Source: JBQDBK01 sp052090825 (GTDB lineage Bacteria > Bacillota > Clostridia > Tissierellales > Peptoniphilaceae). From it: a DNA stretch of 64,000 nt. The notes beneath the pieces were generated by a model. It ran no database searches, was not told where the DNA came from, and saw only the letters and a list, made by a program, of their open reading frames with translations. The position numbers and the translations under genes are program-made. The DNA is taken from the NCBI GenBank assembly GCA_052090825.1, contig JBQDBK010000011.1, positions 1 through 64,000 of the forward strand, written 5' to 3'. Below, in pieces: positions 8,375-17,753 of this stretch (positions are counted from its first letter, which is position 1; each line of letters opens with the position of its first letter).

Positions 8375-9102
8375 ATATAAGATTAGATGTATCTTATGAT
8401 GGAACTCGATATAATGGATATCAAATTCAGCCTGATGTTTTAACAGTAGAGGGCGAATTAAAAAAAGCAATTGAAAAATCAGTAAAGCATGAGGTTAAAT
8501 TATATAGCGCAGGAAGGACTGATAGGGGAGTTCATGCTTTTTCTCAAAGTCTTAATTTTTACTCAAATACTACTATTAATATAGGCAATTTACCAAGAGT
8601 GATAAATTATTACTTACCAGAAGATATATCTATAGTAAAGTCTAAGTATGTAGATGAAGATTTTCATGCAAGATTTTCAGCAAAATCTAAATATTATAGA
8701 TATATAATTTATAGAGGAAAGTATAGAAATGCATTATTAAGTAATAGAGCTATGCACTATCCCTTTAACTTAAACTTAGAAAGAATGGAAAGGGCTATAG
8801 AGTGTTTAGTTGGGGAGCATGACTTCAATACTTTTATGGGTAGGAATGCAATTGTAAAATATACCATTAGAGTAATTCACAAGATCGAGATTATAGATAA
8901 TGGAGAATACCTTTATATAGATTTTCATGGTAAAAGTTTTTTAAAGAATATGATAAGGATAATAGTTGGGACATTAGTTGAAATAGGTAGAGGAAGATTT
9001 GAAGATGATTATATGAAAAGAGCACTAGAAAAAAAGAACAGAAAGGTAGCAGGGCCAACAGCTCCAAGTTATGGCTTATATTTAATGAAAGTAAATTATT
9101 AA
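8371..9102 (+). CDS. truA: tRNA pseudouridine(38-40) synthase TruA
   Basis: Converts uridines 38-40 in the tRNA anticodon stem to pseudouridine. With the start at 8371 the protein is 243 residues, close to the family norm. It opens MNIRLDVSYDGTRYNGYQ. The catalytic aspartate is D51 in SAGRTDRGVHAF, FHARFSAKSKYYRY is the second conserved block, and FLKNMIRIIVGTLVEIG is the C-terminal motif. An ATG at 8359 is in frame, but GGAG at 8361-8364 lies six bases upstream of the 8371 ATG, which also makes the classic ATGA overlap with ecfT. In many Firmicutes rplM-rpsI follow; here a terminator follows instead. Confidence 0.96.
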   Translation: MNIRLDVSYDGTRYNGYQIQPDVLTVEGELKKAIEKSVKHEVKLYSAGRTDRGVHAFSQSLNFYSNTTINIGNLPRVINYYLPEDISIVKSKYVDEDFHARFSAKSKYYRYIIYRGKYRNALLSNRAMHYPFNLNLERMERAIECLVGEHDFNTFMGRNAIVKYTIRVIHKIEIIDNGEYLYIDFHGKSFLKNMIRIIVGTLVEIGRGRFEDDYMKRALEKKNRKVAGPTAPSYGLYLMKVNY

Positions 9103-9127
9103 CACCTCTACAAGTAGAGGTGTTTTT
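9101..9127 (+). terminator. Intrinsic terminator after truA
   Basis: AACACCTCTA, loop CAAG, then the exact complement TAGAGGTGTT, followed by TTT. The 10-bp stem begins within the truA stop codon and ends the ecfA1-truA operon. Confidence 0.93.
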
Positions 9128-9233
9128 ATAAAAAAATAACAAAAGCTCCCATAGGTTACAATAAAGTAAAAATAAGAATATTTAATTGAAAAAATTTAAT
9201 TTTTAGTTTATTGTTTATGTAAGAGGAGAATAT

Positions 9234-11033
9234 ATGAAAATAATAAATAGCATTTTAAATACTTTAAATAAGACTAAATCGTCTTTTCAGAGATTTCCTT
9301 TAGCAATGCTTAGTATATTTATATCTTTTATATTTTTCATGATTGGAGAAAATAAAAAACAATCTATATTTTTAAGTAATGTTTACAAAGGAAATGAACA
9401 ATTATATATAAAGTATGGATATTTATTTTTTATCCTTACAATTATTTTAGTGCTGATATCTTTATTAAATGAATTATTAAAAAACTCTGCTAGAGATGAG
9501 GAAGAATTAAAAAAATTTAAACTAATTAGTAGAGGGGCATATATCTTAACTATACCTTTAATTTATGCTCTGTATAATAATGTTATTTTTAAGGAAACTG
9601 GACTTTTTTTATATGAAGATATGTATAAATATTTTGGACTTCTTGCTTTTTTTTCTTTAGTTGTAACTTATATAGCAAAAATAAATTATCATAAGGATTA
9701 TGTTTTTTATTTTATAAAAATTTTAAAAGCAGGAATGATATCATTAGGATATTCTTTTATAATGTTAGTAGGACTTTTTTCAATTTATTATGCAGTTCAA
9801 GAACTATTTGGAGAAAAAATAAATCCCTTAGTTTATACAAATACTGCATTAGCTATATTCTTGCCTTTTAATTTTGGAGTGTTTTTCTCAAATTTTCCAA
9901 AGATCAGAGATTCTTTAGTGAATTATAAAATATCAAAAGTAATAAAAGTATTAATAAACTATATAATAATACCAATATTTACAATATATGCTATAATTTT
10001 ATACTTATATTTTGCTAAAATTATACTGATAAAGAGTATACCTGAAGGAATTATAAGTAATTTAGTGCTTTGGTTTTGTTTATTAAGTATTTTTTTGTTA
10101 TTTATAACTACAGTTATAAAGGATATAGAAATATCTAAGATTTTTAATAAAATTTTTCCTATAATTTTATTACCATTGTTAATAATGCTTTTTTATGCAA
10201 TAGGAATAAGGATCTATGAGTATGGTTTTACAGAAAGTAGGTACTATGTTTTAATGGGTGGAATATTTTCATTTATTTCGATGTTGTACTATATATTTTA
10301 TAAAGATAGTTCTAATATAACCATAATTATACTATTTTCTATAATTATTTTAATATCATCAGTAGGACCTTTAAATGCCTACAATATTTCTGCAACAAGT
10401 CAAAATAAAAAATTTGAAAGTATTTTACTAAAAAACAAAATGATTAAAGATAATAAAATAATTCCTAAATCAGATATAGATAAAAATGATAAAAAAGCAA
10501 TAGAGAGCATAGTAAATTATATGACAGTAAAACATAGACCCTGGGAGCTTAAATATATACCTAAAGATTATGAAAATAATGAAGAAAATTTTGAGAAACT
10601 TTTGGGATTTAAATATACCAAGGATGATAGTGAATTAGACTCAGTCCACTTTAATTATGACAGGTCTTATTCAATAACTATAGCTGGTTATACAAATATG
10701 GTTGCCATGAACCTGTCTTCTAATAATGATATAATTGCAGAATCTGGAAATTATACTGCCAATATTGAAGATGGTGTAGTTAATATTGATTATAAAAGTA
10801 AGGATGAATTTACTTTAGTAAAATTTTCAATAAAAGAAGTTTTTGATAAATATAAGGCAATAAAAAATTCTAATCAAAGTGTTACTTTAGATTATATTGC
10901 TATAAAAGGGTCAGAAAATGGTATAAATTATAAAATTATTTTTACTAGTTTAGAGTCTTATCAAAATAGTTTAAGTCCAGAAAAATGTGACTATGATTTT
11001 TCTTTTTATATATTAACTGATTCAGAACAATAA
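9234..11033 (+). CDS. DUF4153 polytopic membrane protein
   Basis: A 599-residue protein with about a dozen hydrophobic helices in the first ~390 residues (for example around 24-40, 60-80, 165-190 and 240-262), then a soluble C-terminal domain of ~200 residues with no evident catalytic motif. The opening KSSFQRFPLAMLSIFISF and overall layout match DUF4153, an uncharacterised membrane family. The C-terminal part would face the outside or the cytoplasm depending on helix count, which I cannot settle by eye. It is a single-gene unit: terminator before it (truA), a good AAGAGGAG ribosome site, and a terminator after it. Function unknown. Confidence 0.72.
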   Translation: MKIINSILNTLNKTKSSFQRFPLAMLSIFISFIFFMIGENKKQSIFLSNVYKGNEQLYIKYGYLFFILTIILVLISLLNELLKNSARDEEELKKFKLISRGAYILTIPLIYALYNNVIFKETGLFLYEDMYKYFGLLAFFSLVVTYIAKINYHKDYVFYFIKILKAGMISLGYSFIMLVGLFSIYYAVQELFGEKINPLVYTNTALAIFLPFNFGVFFSNFPKIRDSLVNYKISKVIKVLINYIIIPIFTIYAIILYLYFAKIILIKSIPEGIISNLVLWFCLLSIFLLFITTVIKDIEISKIFNKIFPIILLPLLIMLFYAIGIRIYEYGFTESRYYVLMGGIFSFISMLYYIFYKDSSNITIIILFSIIILISSVGPLNAYNISATSQNKKFESILLKNKMIKDNKIIPKSDIDKNDKKAIESIVNYMTVKHRPWELKYIPKDYENNEENFEKLLGFKYTKDDSELDSVHFNYDRSYSITIAGYTNMVAMNLSSNNDIIAESGNYTANIEDGVVNIDYKSKDEFTLVKFSIKEVFDKYKAIKNSNQSVTLDYIAIKGSENGINYKIIFTSLESYQNSLSPEKCDYDFSFYILTDSEQ

Positions 11034-11037
11034 AAGT

Positions 11038-11064
11038 AGAGAAGATTAATACTTCTCTTTTTTT
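11038..11064 (+). terminator. Intrinsic terminator after the DUF4153 gene
   Basis: AGAGAAG at 11038-11044 pairs with CTTCTCT at 11052-11058 and runs into a T-tract. The trmN6 start lies only 18 bases further on, so trmN6 must be expressed from a promoter overlapping this hairpin or by leak-through. Confidence 0.85.
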
Positions 11065-11081
11065 TATGTTAAAATATATTT

Positions 11082-11774
11082 ATGATTAAAAAAGATAATG
11101 TTCCTGGTAAAAAATATAAAATATATCAAGAAGATTCTAATTTTAAATATACTACTGATTCCTTAATACTATCATCTTTTGCTAAAGTTAAAGGATTGTG
11201 CGTGGACTTAGGATGTGGAACGGGTATTTTGTCCTTAAGGCTTATAGATAAAGTGAAAAAATTTATAAATATAGACATAAATGAGGAGGTTATAAAATTA
11301 CTTAATATGTCAGTAGCCTTAAATGAATTAGAAGATAAAATTGATAATTATAATATTGACCTAAAAGAGATTTCAAAAATCTTAACTAGGCAAAGCATAG
11401 ATACGGTTATAACAAATCCACCTTACTATAATAATGGTCATAGAGTGAAAAATAATATGATAGACAAGGCTAGATATAGTGATTTTATAGAAGACTTTAT
11501 ATATGCTGCTAACTATATATTAAAAAATGGAGGTAAATTTTATTGTATAGTTCCAGCAACAAGAATGTTGGATATATCTATAATTCTTATAAATTCACAT
11601 ATTGAGCCTAAAAAATTTCAATTTATTAAGAAAGATATATCTTCACAGGCTAAGCTAGTATTAGTTGAAGGAGTAAAAGGCGCTAAGAAGAATTATACTA
11701 TACTTCCTGATTTTATTTTATATAAAAATGGTCAAATAAGTGAGGAATTAAATAAAATATATAAGGAGGTATAA
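11082..11774 (+). CDS. tRNA1(Val) (adenine-N6)-methyltransferase-like protein (TrmN6/YabB)
   Basis: A 230-residue class I SAM-dependent N6-adenine methyltransferase. The SAM-binding motif is VDLGCGTGIL at residues 41-50, the acidic ribose-binding residue is in INIDINEE, and the catalytic N6-adenine motif NPPY is at 112-115, followed by the family's ARYSDFIEDFI segment. The preceding FKYTTDSLILSSFAK is the TrmN6 family opening (usually F..sxDslLLa.F). The Gram-positive YabB members are placed next to rsmI exactly as here, and the following ATG directly abuts this stop codon. Target A37 in a valine tRNA is inferred from E. coli TrmN6; the Gram-positive substrate may differ. Confidence 0.85.
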   Translation: MIKKDNVPGKKYKIYQEDSNFKYTTDSLILSSFAKVKGLCVDLGCGTGILSLRLIDKVKKFINIDINEEVIKLLNMSVALNELEDKIDNYNIDLKEISKILTRQSIDTVITNPPYYNNGHRVKNNMIDKARYSDFIEDFIYAANYILKNGGKFYCIVPATRMLDISIILINSHIEPKKFQFIKKDISSQAKLVLVEGVKGAKKNYTILPDFILYKNGQISEELNKIYKEV

Positions 11775-12590
11775 ATGATTTATTTTTGTCCAACACCAAT
11801 TGGTAATTTAAAAGATATAAGCTTAAGAACATTAGATATATTGAAAAAAGTTGATATAATAGCTGCCGAAGATACAAGAGTGAGTTTGAAGTTATTAAGC
11901 ACTTATAATATAAAAAAAAGACTTATTAGTTATCATAAATTTAATGAAAAATCTCAATCTGAAGAAATTATAAAGTTATCAAAAGAAAATAATATAGCAA
12001 TAATAAGCGATGCAGGGCTACCTGGTATAAGTGATCCAGGGGAAATATTAGCTAAAAGATTGATTGAAGAAAACATAGATTTTCAAGTTATACCTGGAGC
12101 AAATGCTGCTCTTACAGCTTTAGTTTTATCTGGAATAAGTAGCCAACATTTTTTATTTTATGGCTTTTTAACTTCTAAATCTTCACATAGGAAAAAAGAG
12201 CTTAAAGAATTAGAAAATAATCCATATACTTTAATTTTTTATGAATCTCCACATAGGTTGATGTCTATGTTAGAAGATCTTTACGAAATATTTGGCGATA
12301 GAAAAATTTCTATATCTAGAGAATTAACTAAGATGTATGAAGAAACTTATAGAGGAGACCTATCTGAAATCTTAAATAATAAAGAATATGTAAAGTTAAA
12401 AGGTGAATTTGTAGTTGTTGTAGAGGGTAAAGCTAGAGTTAAAGAAGAGAACATAGATGTAAGAAAGCTATTAAAAGAAAAAATAGAATCTGGTATAAAG
12501 AAATCCCAAGCAGTCAAAGAAATTTCCAAAGAATATAATATTTCGAAAAATGACCTATATAAAGTAAGCTTGGAGGTAGACAATGAATGA
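11775..12590 (+). CDS. rsmI: 16S rRNA (cytidine(1402)-2'-O)-methyltransferase
   Basis: Methylates the ribose of C1402 in the decoding centre of 16S rRNA. The 271-residue protein has the full set of tetrapyrrole-methylase-fold motifs: CPTPIGNLKDISLRTLDIL at the N-terminus, AAEDTRVS, ISDAGLPGISDPGE, PGANAALTALVLSG and FYESPHRL. The C-terminal helical tail (about 225-271) is also typical. An AAGGAGG site ends two codons before the start. Its stop overlaps the nurA start by 8 bases, which ties rsmI to the repair genes downstream in one operon. Confidence 0.96.
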   Translation: MIYFCPTPIGNLKDISLRTLDILKKVDIIAAEDTRVSLKLLSTYNIKKRLISYHKFNEKSQSEEIIKLSKENNIAIISDAGLPGISDPGEILAKRLIEENIDFQVIPGANAALTALVLSGISSQHFLFYGFLTSKSSHRKKELKELENNPYTLIFYESPHRLMSMLEDLYEIFGDRKISISRELTKMYEETYRGDLSEILNNKEYVKLKGEFVVVVEGKARVKEENIDVRKLLKEKIESGIKKSQAVKEISKEYNISKNDLYKVSLEVDNE

Positions 12591-13542
12591 CTTCAATGAA
12601 ATGAAAGAGGATATAAAAGAATTAAATTATCTTTTAAAAAATAAATATAATAAATTCTTTTCCATGCCTAGAGAAAGTTTTAGGGTTGAAGTTTTAAATG
12701 AAATAGGAAAATTTTCAAGTTTAGAAAAGCTTTCTAATAAAAAGTTAAAAGAATTTGGTTTGGTAGTAGGTGTGGATGGGTCAGTGAATAAGGTAGGAGG
12801 AAGCTATCCTCACTATATTGAATTATATCAAGCTCTGGCTAAACCAACTATAGGAGAAGATTTGTTTTCTAATAGTTATTATAGTCCTATGCTAAGTGGT
12901 AATACATCAGAAGATGAAAAACTTGAAATCAATAAGAGAGAAAAATTATTAGCTAGTATAGAGTTAGATGTAGCTATTAAGTCTGTAAAGTATCATAAAC
13001 CATCTATACTTATGATGGATGGAGGATTAATAAGATATAAAATTCATGATCAATATAATTATGAAGAATTAATAAGTTTATGTGAAAAAAATTCAGTTGT
13101 TATAGTAGGAGTAATAAAAGATTTAAAGACGAATGTAATATCAAGAACCTTAAATGAAGACTTATCTTTATACGATAGAGAATTACTTTATGGAAAACTT
13201 AACAAGGGTGATTTTATTGAAATAAAAGATGAATATAATAAGAAGTCTGAAGAAAAGGATAGTGATGAAGGATTAGTATCTGCTTTTTTAAATACATCCA
13301 GCTCAGCTATGGCAATAGGCCTAGATTTAATAAAATCGCAGAGAGAATATATTAAAGATGTTGCAAATCTAGTTTATACTTTAACTCCAAATAATTCTAG
13401 AGGAGTACCCTTATGGTTAGATATAGTAGATAATGAAGTTAAGATAACAGATCTTATGATTGAATCTATGTTAGAGGAGTACTTAGATAGAGATATATAT
13501 GAAAGGTTTTTTGTTTCTGAAAGAGATAGGAGAGGAATATGA
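12583..13542 (+). CDS. nurA: DNA double-strand break repair nuclease NurA
   Basis: A 319-residue NurA-domain protein, the 5'-3' exo/endonuclease partner of the HerA translocase. The N-terminal catalytic block VGVDGSVNKVGG supplies the first metal-binding aspartate (about D65). A second acidic position is in LMMDGGLIRY (about D147), and the C-terminal WLDIVDNEVKITD region fits the family's closing acidic segment. A spacer of polar, glutamate-rich sequence lies near residues 210-230. It overlaps rsmI at its 5' end and herA at its 3' end (ATGA), the coupling expected for a nuclease and its motor. NurA-HerA is best known in archaea and occurs patchily in bacteria, including some Clostridia and thermophiles. 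Biochemical role here is inferred from the pairing. Confidence 0.85.
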   Translation: MNDFNEMKEDIKELNYLLKNKYNKFFSMPRESFRVEVLNEIGKFSSLEKLSNKKLKEFGLVVGVDGSVNKVGGSYPHYIELYQALAKPTIGEDLFSNSYYSPMLSGNTSEDEKLEINKREKLLASIELDVAIKSVKYHKPSILMMDGGLIRYKIHDQYNYEELISLCEKNSVVIVGVIKDLKTNVISRTLNEDLSLYDRELLYGKLNKGDFIEIKDEYNKKSEEKDSDEGLVSAFLNTSSSAMAIGLDLIKSQREYIKDVANLVYTLTPNNSRGVPLWLDIVDNEVKITDLMIESMLEEYLDRDIYERFFVSERDRRGI

Positions 13543-15386
13543 AAGTAGTTGGAATAACAACAGCTCAAGAAGTTTTTATAGGTTCTAGAGATAGAAATTT
13601 TAGAATGAATGAGTTTTTAATAATAGAAGATTCAGTTCAAGGAGATCTTGTAGGTGAGATTGTAGATGCTAAAACTTTTAATAGATATATCCCCTTAAAT
13701 ATAGGCGGAGATTTCATAGATGCTTCTGTTATAGAATCTCTTAGGGCTATGGGGTATGACGTCAATGAAGAGACTATATATATAGGAAAACTAAGATTAT
13801 TAAGAGAGGCACAATATCCCGTGCTAACAGGAAGCAGCATTAGAATACCAGAATTTAATGAAGTAAAAAAAATAATTGCCCCAACTCATCCAAAGGAAGG
13901 TCTTGTTTTAGGTATAATAAGAAACTCTGATTCTTTAACTAAAAAGATGGATGATTCATATAAAAATTTACTAGATATATATGAGGATGGAAACTATTTA
14001 AACCAGCATGAAGTACCCTATGTTCTAGACTATAAATCTATGCATGAATATCCTCATATTGGAGTATTTGGAGGTTCTGGATCGGGTAAAAGTTTTGGGC
14101 TAAGGGTTATGCTTGAAGAGTTAATGAATAAAGATATTCCTACTGTAGTTTTAGACCCTCATTATGAGATGTCTTTTTCAGACAAGTCTGAGTCAAATTA
14201 TTCACGAGATTATAAGGGGAAATTTTATAATCTTCAAATAGGAATAGATGTAGGGATAAGATTTGAAGATTTAAGTGTGACAGATATTAAGAATTTATTG
14301 AATACCTCATCTCATTTAACTGAGTCTATGAGTAATAGTGTTGATTTACTTTTTAGTAGGGGAGCTAATTATCATAGTTTTTCCAATAAGTTAAGATATT
14401 TAGTTGAAGCTCAAGAGTTGGGTAGTTTAGATAAAATAGATGAGAAGATAAATTATGCTGATACGCCTCAAGAAAGAGAAGAGTGGGAAAAAAGAAAAAA
14501 AATATACATGAAATATGATAAATTTTGTCCTAATCAATCTGTAAGAGGTATCATGTGGAGATTAAATAGGCTTTATAATGAAGGGATATTTAATAATGAT
14601 ATTTCTAAAATAGTAGATGGAATAAAAGCTGGAAAATTAGTAGTAATACAAGGTTCTACCAGAATAATACAAGTATTTTCAACTTATTTATTAAATAAAT
14701 TATATTATGAGAGAAGAGAATATAGAGAAGCTAAGTATAGGAATGAAATTAAAGAATTTTTCCCGCCTTTTATAATAGTAACGGATGAAGCGCATAATTT
14801 TGCTCCTAAAGGTTATGATACTCCTTCAAAATCAATTTTAAAGGAAATTTCGCAAGAGGGTAGGAAGTATGGTGTATTTTTAGTATTAGCAACTCAAAGG
14901 CCTACTCTTTTAGATGAGACAATAACAGCCCAATTAAATACAAAATTCATTTTTAGGACTGTTAGAGCTTCTGATATAGATACAATAAAAGAAGAAACTG
15001 ATATATCCTCAGAAGAATCAAGAAGACTACCTTACTTAATGACAGGAGATGTTTTTATATCTTCTGCAAAATTAGGTAGAACTTCTTACGTAAGGATAAG
15101 ATCAGCTCATACAACATCACCTCATAAAGAAAATCCTTTTGATGAATTATTGGGCATAAAATCCAAAGAAAATAAAGATTTTTTAAATTATATAGAAGAT
15201 TTTATGCCTATTTCAGTAGCTACAGATTGTCTATCTATCATACAAGAAATAAATAATAGATATTCTATCAATTATACGATGGAACAATTTAAATTAAAGT
15301 TAGAAGAACTCGAGAAAAGTGGGCTTATAGAAGTTGAAGATACTTTTATAGGAAAGCAGTATATTTTTAAAAATAAGGAAATCTAA
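13539..15386 (+). CDS. herA: HerA-type DNA translocase/helicase
   Basis: A 615-residue hexameric FtsK/HerA-family ATPase that would drive DNA end resection with NurA. The N-terminal ~110 residues form the HAS-barrel. Walker A is GGSGSGKSF at residues 178-186, followed by a DUF87 domain; Walker B is IIVTDEAHNF. RKYGVFLVLATQRP is the sensor segment and LNTKFIFRTVRASD follows it. The last ~50 residues resemble a winged-helix-like extension (about YTMEQFKLKLEELEKSGLIEV). Its start overlaps the nurA stop by ATGA and the alkylation-repair gene begins two bases after its stop. No Sir2, DUF4297 or other toxic effector domain is present, so the anti-phage HerA systems are not supported. Confidence 0.9.
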   Translation: MKVVGITTAQEVFIGSRDRNFRMNEFLIIEDSVQGDLVGEIVDAKTFNRYIPLNIGGDFIDASVIESLRAMGYDVNEETIYIGKLRLLREAQYPVLTGSSIRIPEFNEVKKIIAPTHPKEGLVLGIIRNSDSLTKKMDDSYKNLLDIYEDGNYLNQHEVPYVLDYKSMHEYPHIGVFGGSGSGKSFGLRVMLEELMNKDIPTVVLDPHYEMSFSDKSESNYSRDYKGKFYNLQIGIDVGIRFEDLSVTDIKNLLNTSSHLTESMSNSVDLLFSRGANYHSFSNKLRYLVEAQELGSLDKIDEKINYADTPQEREEWEKRKKIYMKYDKFCPNQSVRGIMWRLNRLYNEGIFNNDISKIVDGIKAGKLVVIQGSTRIIQVFSTYLLNKLYYERREYREAKYRNEIKEFFPPFIIVTDEAHNFAPKGYDTPSKSILKEISQEGRKYGVFLVLATQRPTLLDETITAQLNTKFIFRTVRASDIDTIKEETDISSEESRRLPYLMTGDVFISSAKLGRTSYVRIRSAHTTSPHKENPFDELLGIKSKENKDFLNYIEDFMPISVATDCLSIIQEINNRYSINYTMEQFKLKLEELEKSGLIEVEDTFIGKQYIFKNKEI

Positions 15387-15388
15387 TA

Positions 15389-16081
15389 ATGAATACTCAT
15401 GCCTATATTTACAGAGAATTAAGTAATAATATAGATAATAAATATAGAGAATTTAACTCTAAATTAATTCCTAATATAGATAAAAAGAAAATATTAGGAG
15501 TAAGAACCCCAATATTGAGAAAGATAAGTAATGAAATTCTAAATAAGTTTGATTATGGAGATTATTTAAAAGAGCTTCCTCATAAGTATTACGAAGAAAA
15601 TAATATACATGGATTTATAATAGCAGGGCAAAAAGATTTTGAAAAAACTATTTATTTATTAGATAATTTTTTACCTTTTATTGACAATTGGGCTACTTGT
15701 GATAGTATATCTCTTAAAATATTTAAAAAATATCCTAAAGAAACTTATTCTAAGATAATGAAATGGCTAGATTCTGATAGAACTTATACTAAAAGATTTG
15801 CTATAGTTTCCTTGCTAAAGTTTTACTTAGATGAAAATTTCACAAGAGAATCTTTAAATAAAGTTGTATCTATAAAAAGTAAAGATTATTACGTTAATAT
15901 GGCTATAGCTTGGTATCTAAGTTATGCTTTAATTAAACAATATAATTTAACCATAAAGATTATTGAATCAAAAAAATTAGGTGAGTTTGTTCAAAATAAG
16001 ACGATAGAAAAAGCTATAGAAAGTAGAAGAGTAGAATGGGAGGTAAAAAATTATCTGAAAAAATTTAAAATAAGAGGATAG
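15389..16081 (+). CDS. AlkD-family DNA alkylation repair protein
   Basis: A 230-residue all-helical HEAT-like-repeat DNA glycosylase. AlkD-type enzymes excise 3- and 7-alkylpurines without base flipping. Conserved features visible are LGVRTPILRKIS near residue 37, HGFIIAGQ, FLPFIDNWATCDSIS (the Trp and Asp correspond to the DNA-contacting and catalytic Trp/Asp of the family), and a final WEVKNYLKKFK. It is co-directional with and two bases from herA. With nurA-herA it makes a compact repair block. Short proteins of this subfamily are less studied than the Bacillus AlkD enzymes, so substrate range is inferred. Confidence 0.85.
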   Translation: MNTHAYIYRELSNNIDNKYREFNSKLIPNIDKKKILGVRTPILRKISNEILNKFDYGDYLKELPHKYYEENNIHGFIIAGQKDFEKTIYLLDNFLPFIDNWATCDSISLKIFKKYPKETYSKIMKWLDSDRTYTKRFAIVSLLKFYLDENFTRESLNKVVSIKSKDYYVNMAIAWYLSYALIKQYNLTIKIIESKKLGEFVQNKTIEKAIESRRVEWEVKNYLKKFKIRG

Positions 16082-16165
16082 ATTAAAATTAAAAGTGGAC
16101 AAATTCAGAGTGTGCTTTTATAATTTATAGTAAAAAATCTTAGTAAGTGGAAGGAGAAAAATGAA

Positions 16166-17671
16166 ATGGAATTTGGGATATGGACGATAGTTCCTCCTTT
16201 AGTGGCTATAATATTAGCCCTGATAACAAAGGAAGTAATTACCTCTTTATTATTGGGGATTTTAGCTGGAGGATTAATTTTTACAGGAGGAAATGTAATT
16301 CTAGCTTTTGAAGAAGTTTTTAGCTTAATGGGAAATAAAGTTGGAGATAATTCTTTGATGATAATATTTTTATCATTGTTAGGTTCCTTAGTTATGGTGA
16401 TGAATATGGCTGGAGGATCTTTCGCCTATGGAAAGTGGGCAGGAAAAAGAATTAATAACAAAAAATCTGCAAAGTTGGCTACTGCAGTCTTAGGCATGCT
16501 TATATTTATAGATGATTATTTTAACTGTTTAACAGTTGGAGCTGTAATGAAACCCATAACAGATCAAAATAAGATATCTAGGGCAAAGTTAGCCCATATT
16601 ATCGATTCTACTGCGGCTCCGATATGTATACTGGCTCCAGTTTCTAGTTGGGCAGCATCTGTAGTTGGGATTATAGGGGACGCTGGAATAAAAAATCCTA
16701 TGAATGTATTTTTAAATACCATACCTTTAAATACTTATGCAATACTTACAATTTTAATGGTAATTTATTTTTCTTTTTCTAAAAGTGAAATAGGAATGAT
16801 GGAAAAATTAGAGAGAAATGATACATCAAAAATATCTTCTAATGAAGAAACAGGGTATACACATTCAGAAAACGGCAAAGTAATAGACTTAGTTTTACCA
16901 ATAATAATTTTAATAAGTGTAACAGTTTTAATGATGCTTAGAAGTGGGAATTATTTTGGACATAATGGCGTTTCAGCAGGTCAAGCTTTTGGTAATGCTG
17001 ATGTTAGTTTATCCCTAGTATTAGGTTCAGTAACAGCAATTTTTCTAGCTTTTATAATGTATGTGCCTAGGAAATTATTAACTTTCAAACAATTTATAAA
17101 TGGATTAGTAGAGGGAATGAAATCTATGTTATCAGCCATAGTAATTCTTACTCTTGCTTGGACAATTGGAGGAATAACAAGCGAAGCTTATTTAAATACA
17201 GGCGGGTTTATAGGTGGTCTCATAAAGAATTCTACTATGCCAATGTGGGGTTTACCAACAATAGTATTTGTAATAAGTGGATTTCTTGCCTTTGCAACAG
17301 GAACTGCTTGGGGCACTTTTGGACTTTTAATACCTATACTTATACCTATATTATCTCATACTGGTAATATGGAATTTATTAATATAATATTAGCAGCAGT
17401 TTTTTCAGGTTCAGTATTTGGGGACCACTGCTCTCCTATATCGGATACAACCATACTATCTTCGGCAGGTGCGGGCTGCGATCATATAGCTCACGTCTCA
17501 AGTCAATTGCCATATGCCATTATATGTGGAACAGCTTCTGTAGTTGGATTTTTAGTAGCTGGTATTACAGAAAAAGAAATTTTAACCTTACCATCTGCCT
17601 TATTAGCTTTAATAATTTTTATTATATTTTCTAAGAAACATACCATAAGAAAGTATGCAAATATAAATTAA
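16166..17671 (+). CDS. Na+/H+ antiporter, NhaC family
   Basis: A 501-residue polytopic membrane protein with about 11-12 hydrophobic helices. It has the NhaC hallmarks: an IDDYFNCLTVGAVMKPI segment with paired aspartates in a membrane helix, ICILAPVSSWAA, ATGTAWGTFGLLIPI, and GDHCSPISDTTILSSAGAGCDH near the C-terminus. It would exchange cytoplasmic Na+ for H+, although some members exchange organic ions instead (malate/lactate, arginine/ornithine), so the substrate is not certain. An out-of-frame ATG sits at 16161 close to AAGGAG and ends after nine codons; the real start at 16166 is nine bases from that site. It is flanked by a terminator and forms a single-gene unit. Confidence 0.85.
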   Translation: MEFGIWTIVPPLVAIILALITKEVITSLLLGILAGGLIFTGGNVILAFEEVFSLMGNKVGDNSLMIIFLSLLGSLVMVMNMAGGSFAYGKWAGKRINNKKSAKLATAVLGMLIFIDDYFNCLTVGAVMKPITDQNKISRAKLAHIIDSTAAPICILAPVSSWAASVVGIIGDAGIKNPMNVFLNTIPLNTYAILTILMVIYFSFSKSEIGMMEKLERNDTSKISSNEETGYTHSENGKVIDLVLPIIILISVTVLMMLRSGNYFGHNGVSAGQAFGNADVSLSLVLGSVTAIFLAFIMYVPRKLLTFKQFINGLVEGMKSMLSAIVILTLAWTIGGITSEAYLNTGGFIGGLIKNSTMPMWGLPTIVFVISGFLAFATGTAWGTFGLLIPILIPILSHTGNMEFINIILAAVFSGSVFGDHCSPISDTTILSSAGAGCDHIAHVSSQLPYAIICGTASVVGFLVAGITEKEILTLPSALLALIIFIIFSKKHTIRKYANIN

Positions 17672-17682
17672 AGAAAATAAAT

Positions 17683-17726
17683 AAAAAGAGATGATTCTAA
17701 AATGTTTTAGAGGTCATCTCTTTTTA
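17683..17726. terminator. Bidirectional terminator with nested hairpin
   Basis: AAAAAGAGATGA at 17683-17694 pairs with TCATCTCTTTTT at 17714-17725. The loop itself contains a smaller stem, CTAAAA with TTTTAG. A-run left and T-run right allow use by the antiporter gene and by the convergent gene on the minus strand. Confidence 0.85.
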
Positions 17727-17753
17727 TTTGTGTTTAAAAGTAAATATATATTT

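Noticed and set aside
13539..15386. herA as part of an anti-phage system (HerA with Sir2 or DUF4297 effector)
   Set aside because: The adjacent partner is a NurA nuclease and the neighbours are housekeeping or repair genes; no effector domain is seen.
16161..16190. Short frame from ATG 16161 as a leader peptide of the antiporter gene
   Set aside because: Nine codons with no repeated or regulatory codons; it is more likely an accidental ATG beside the true start at 16166.
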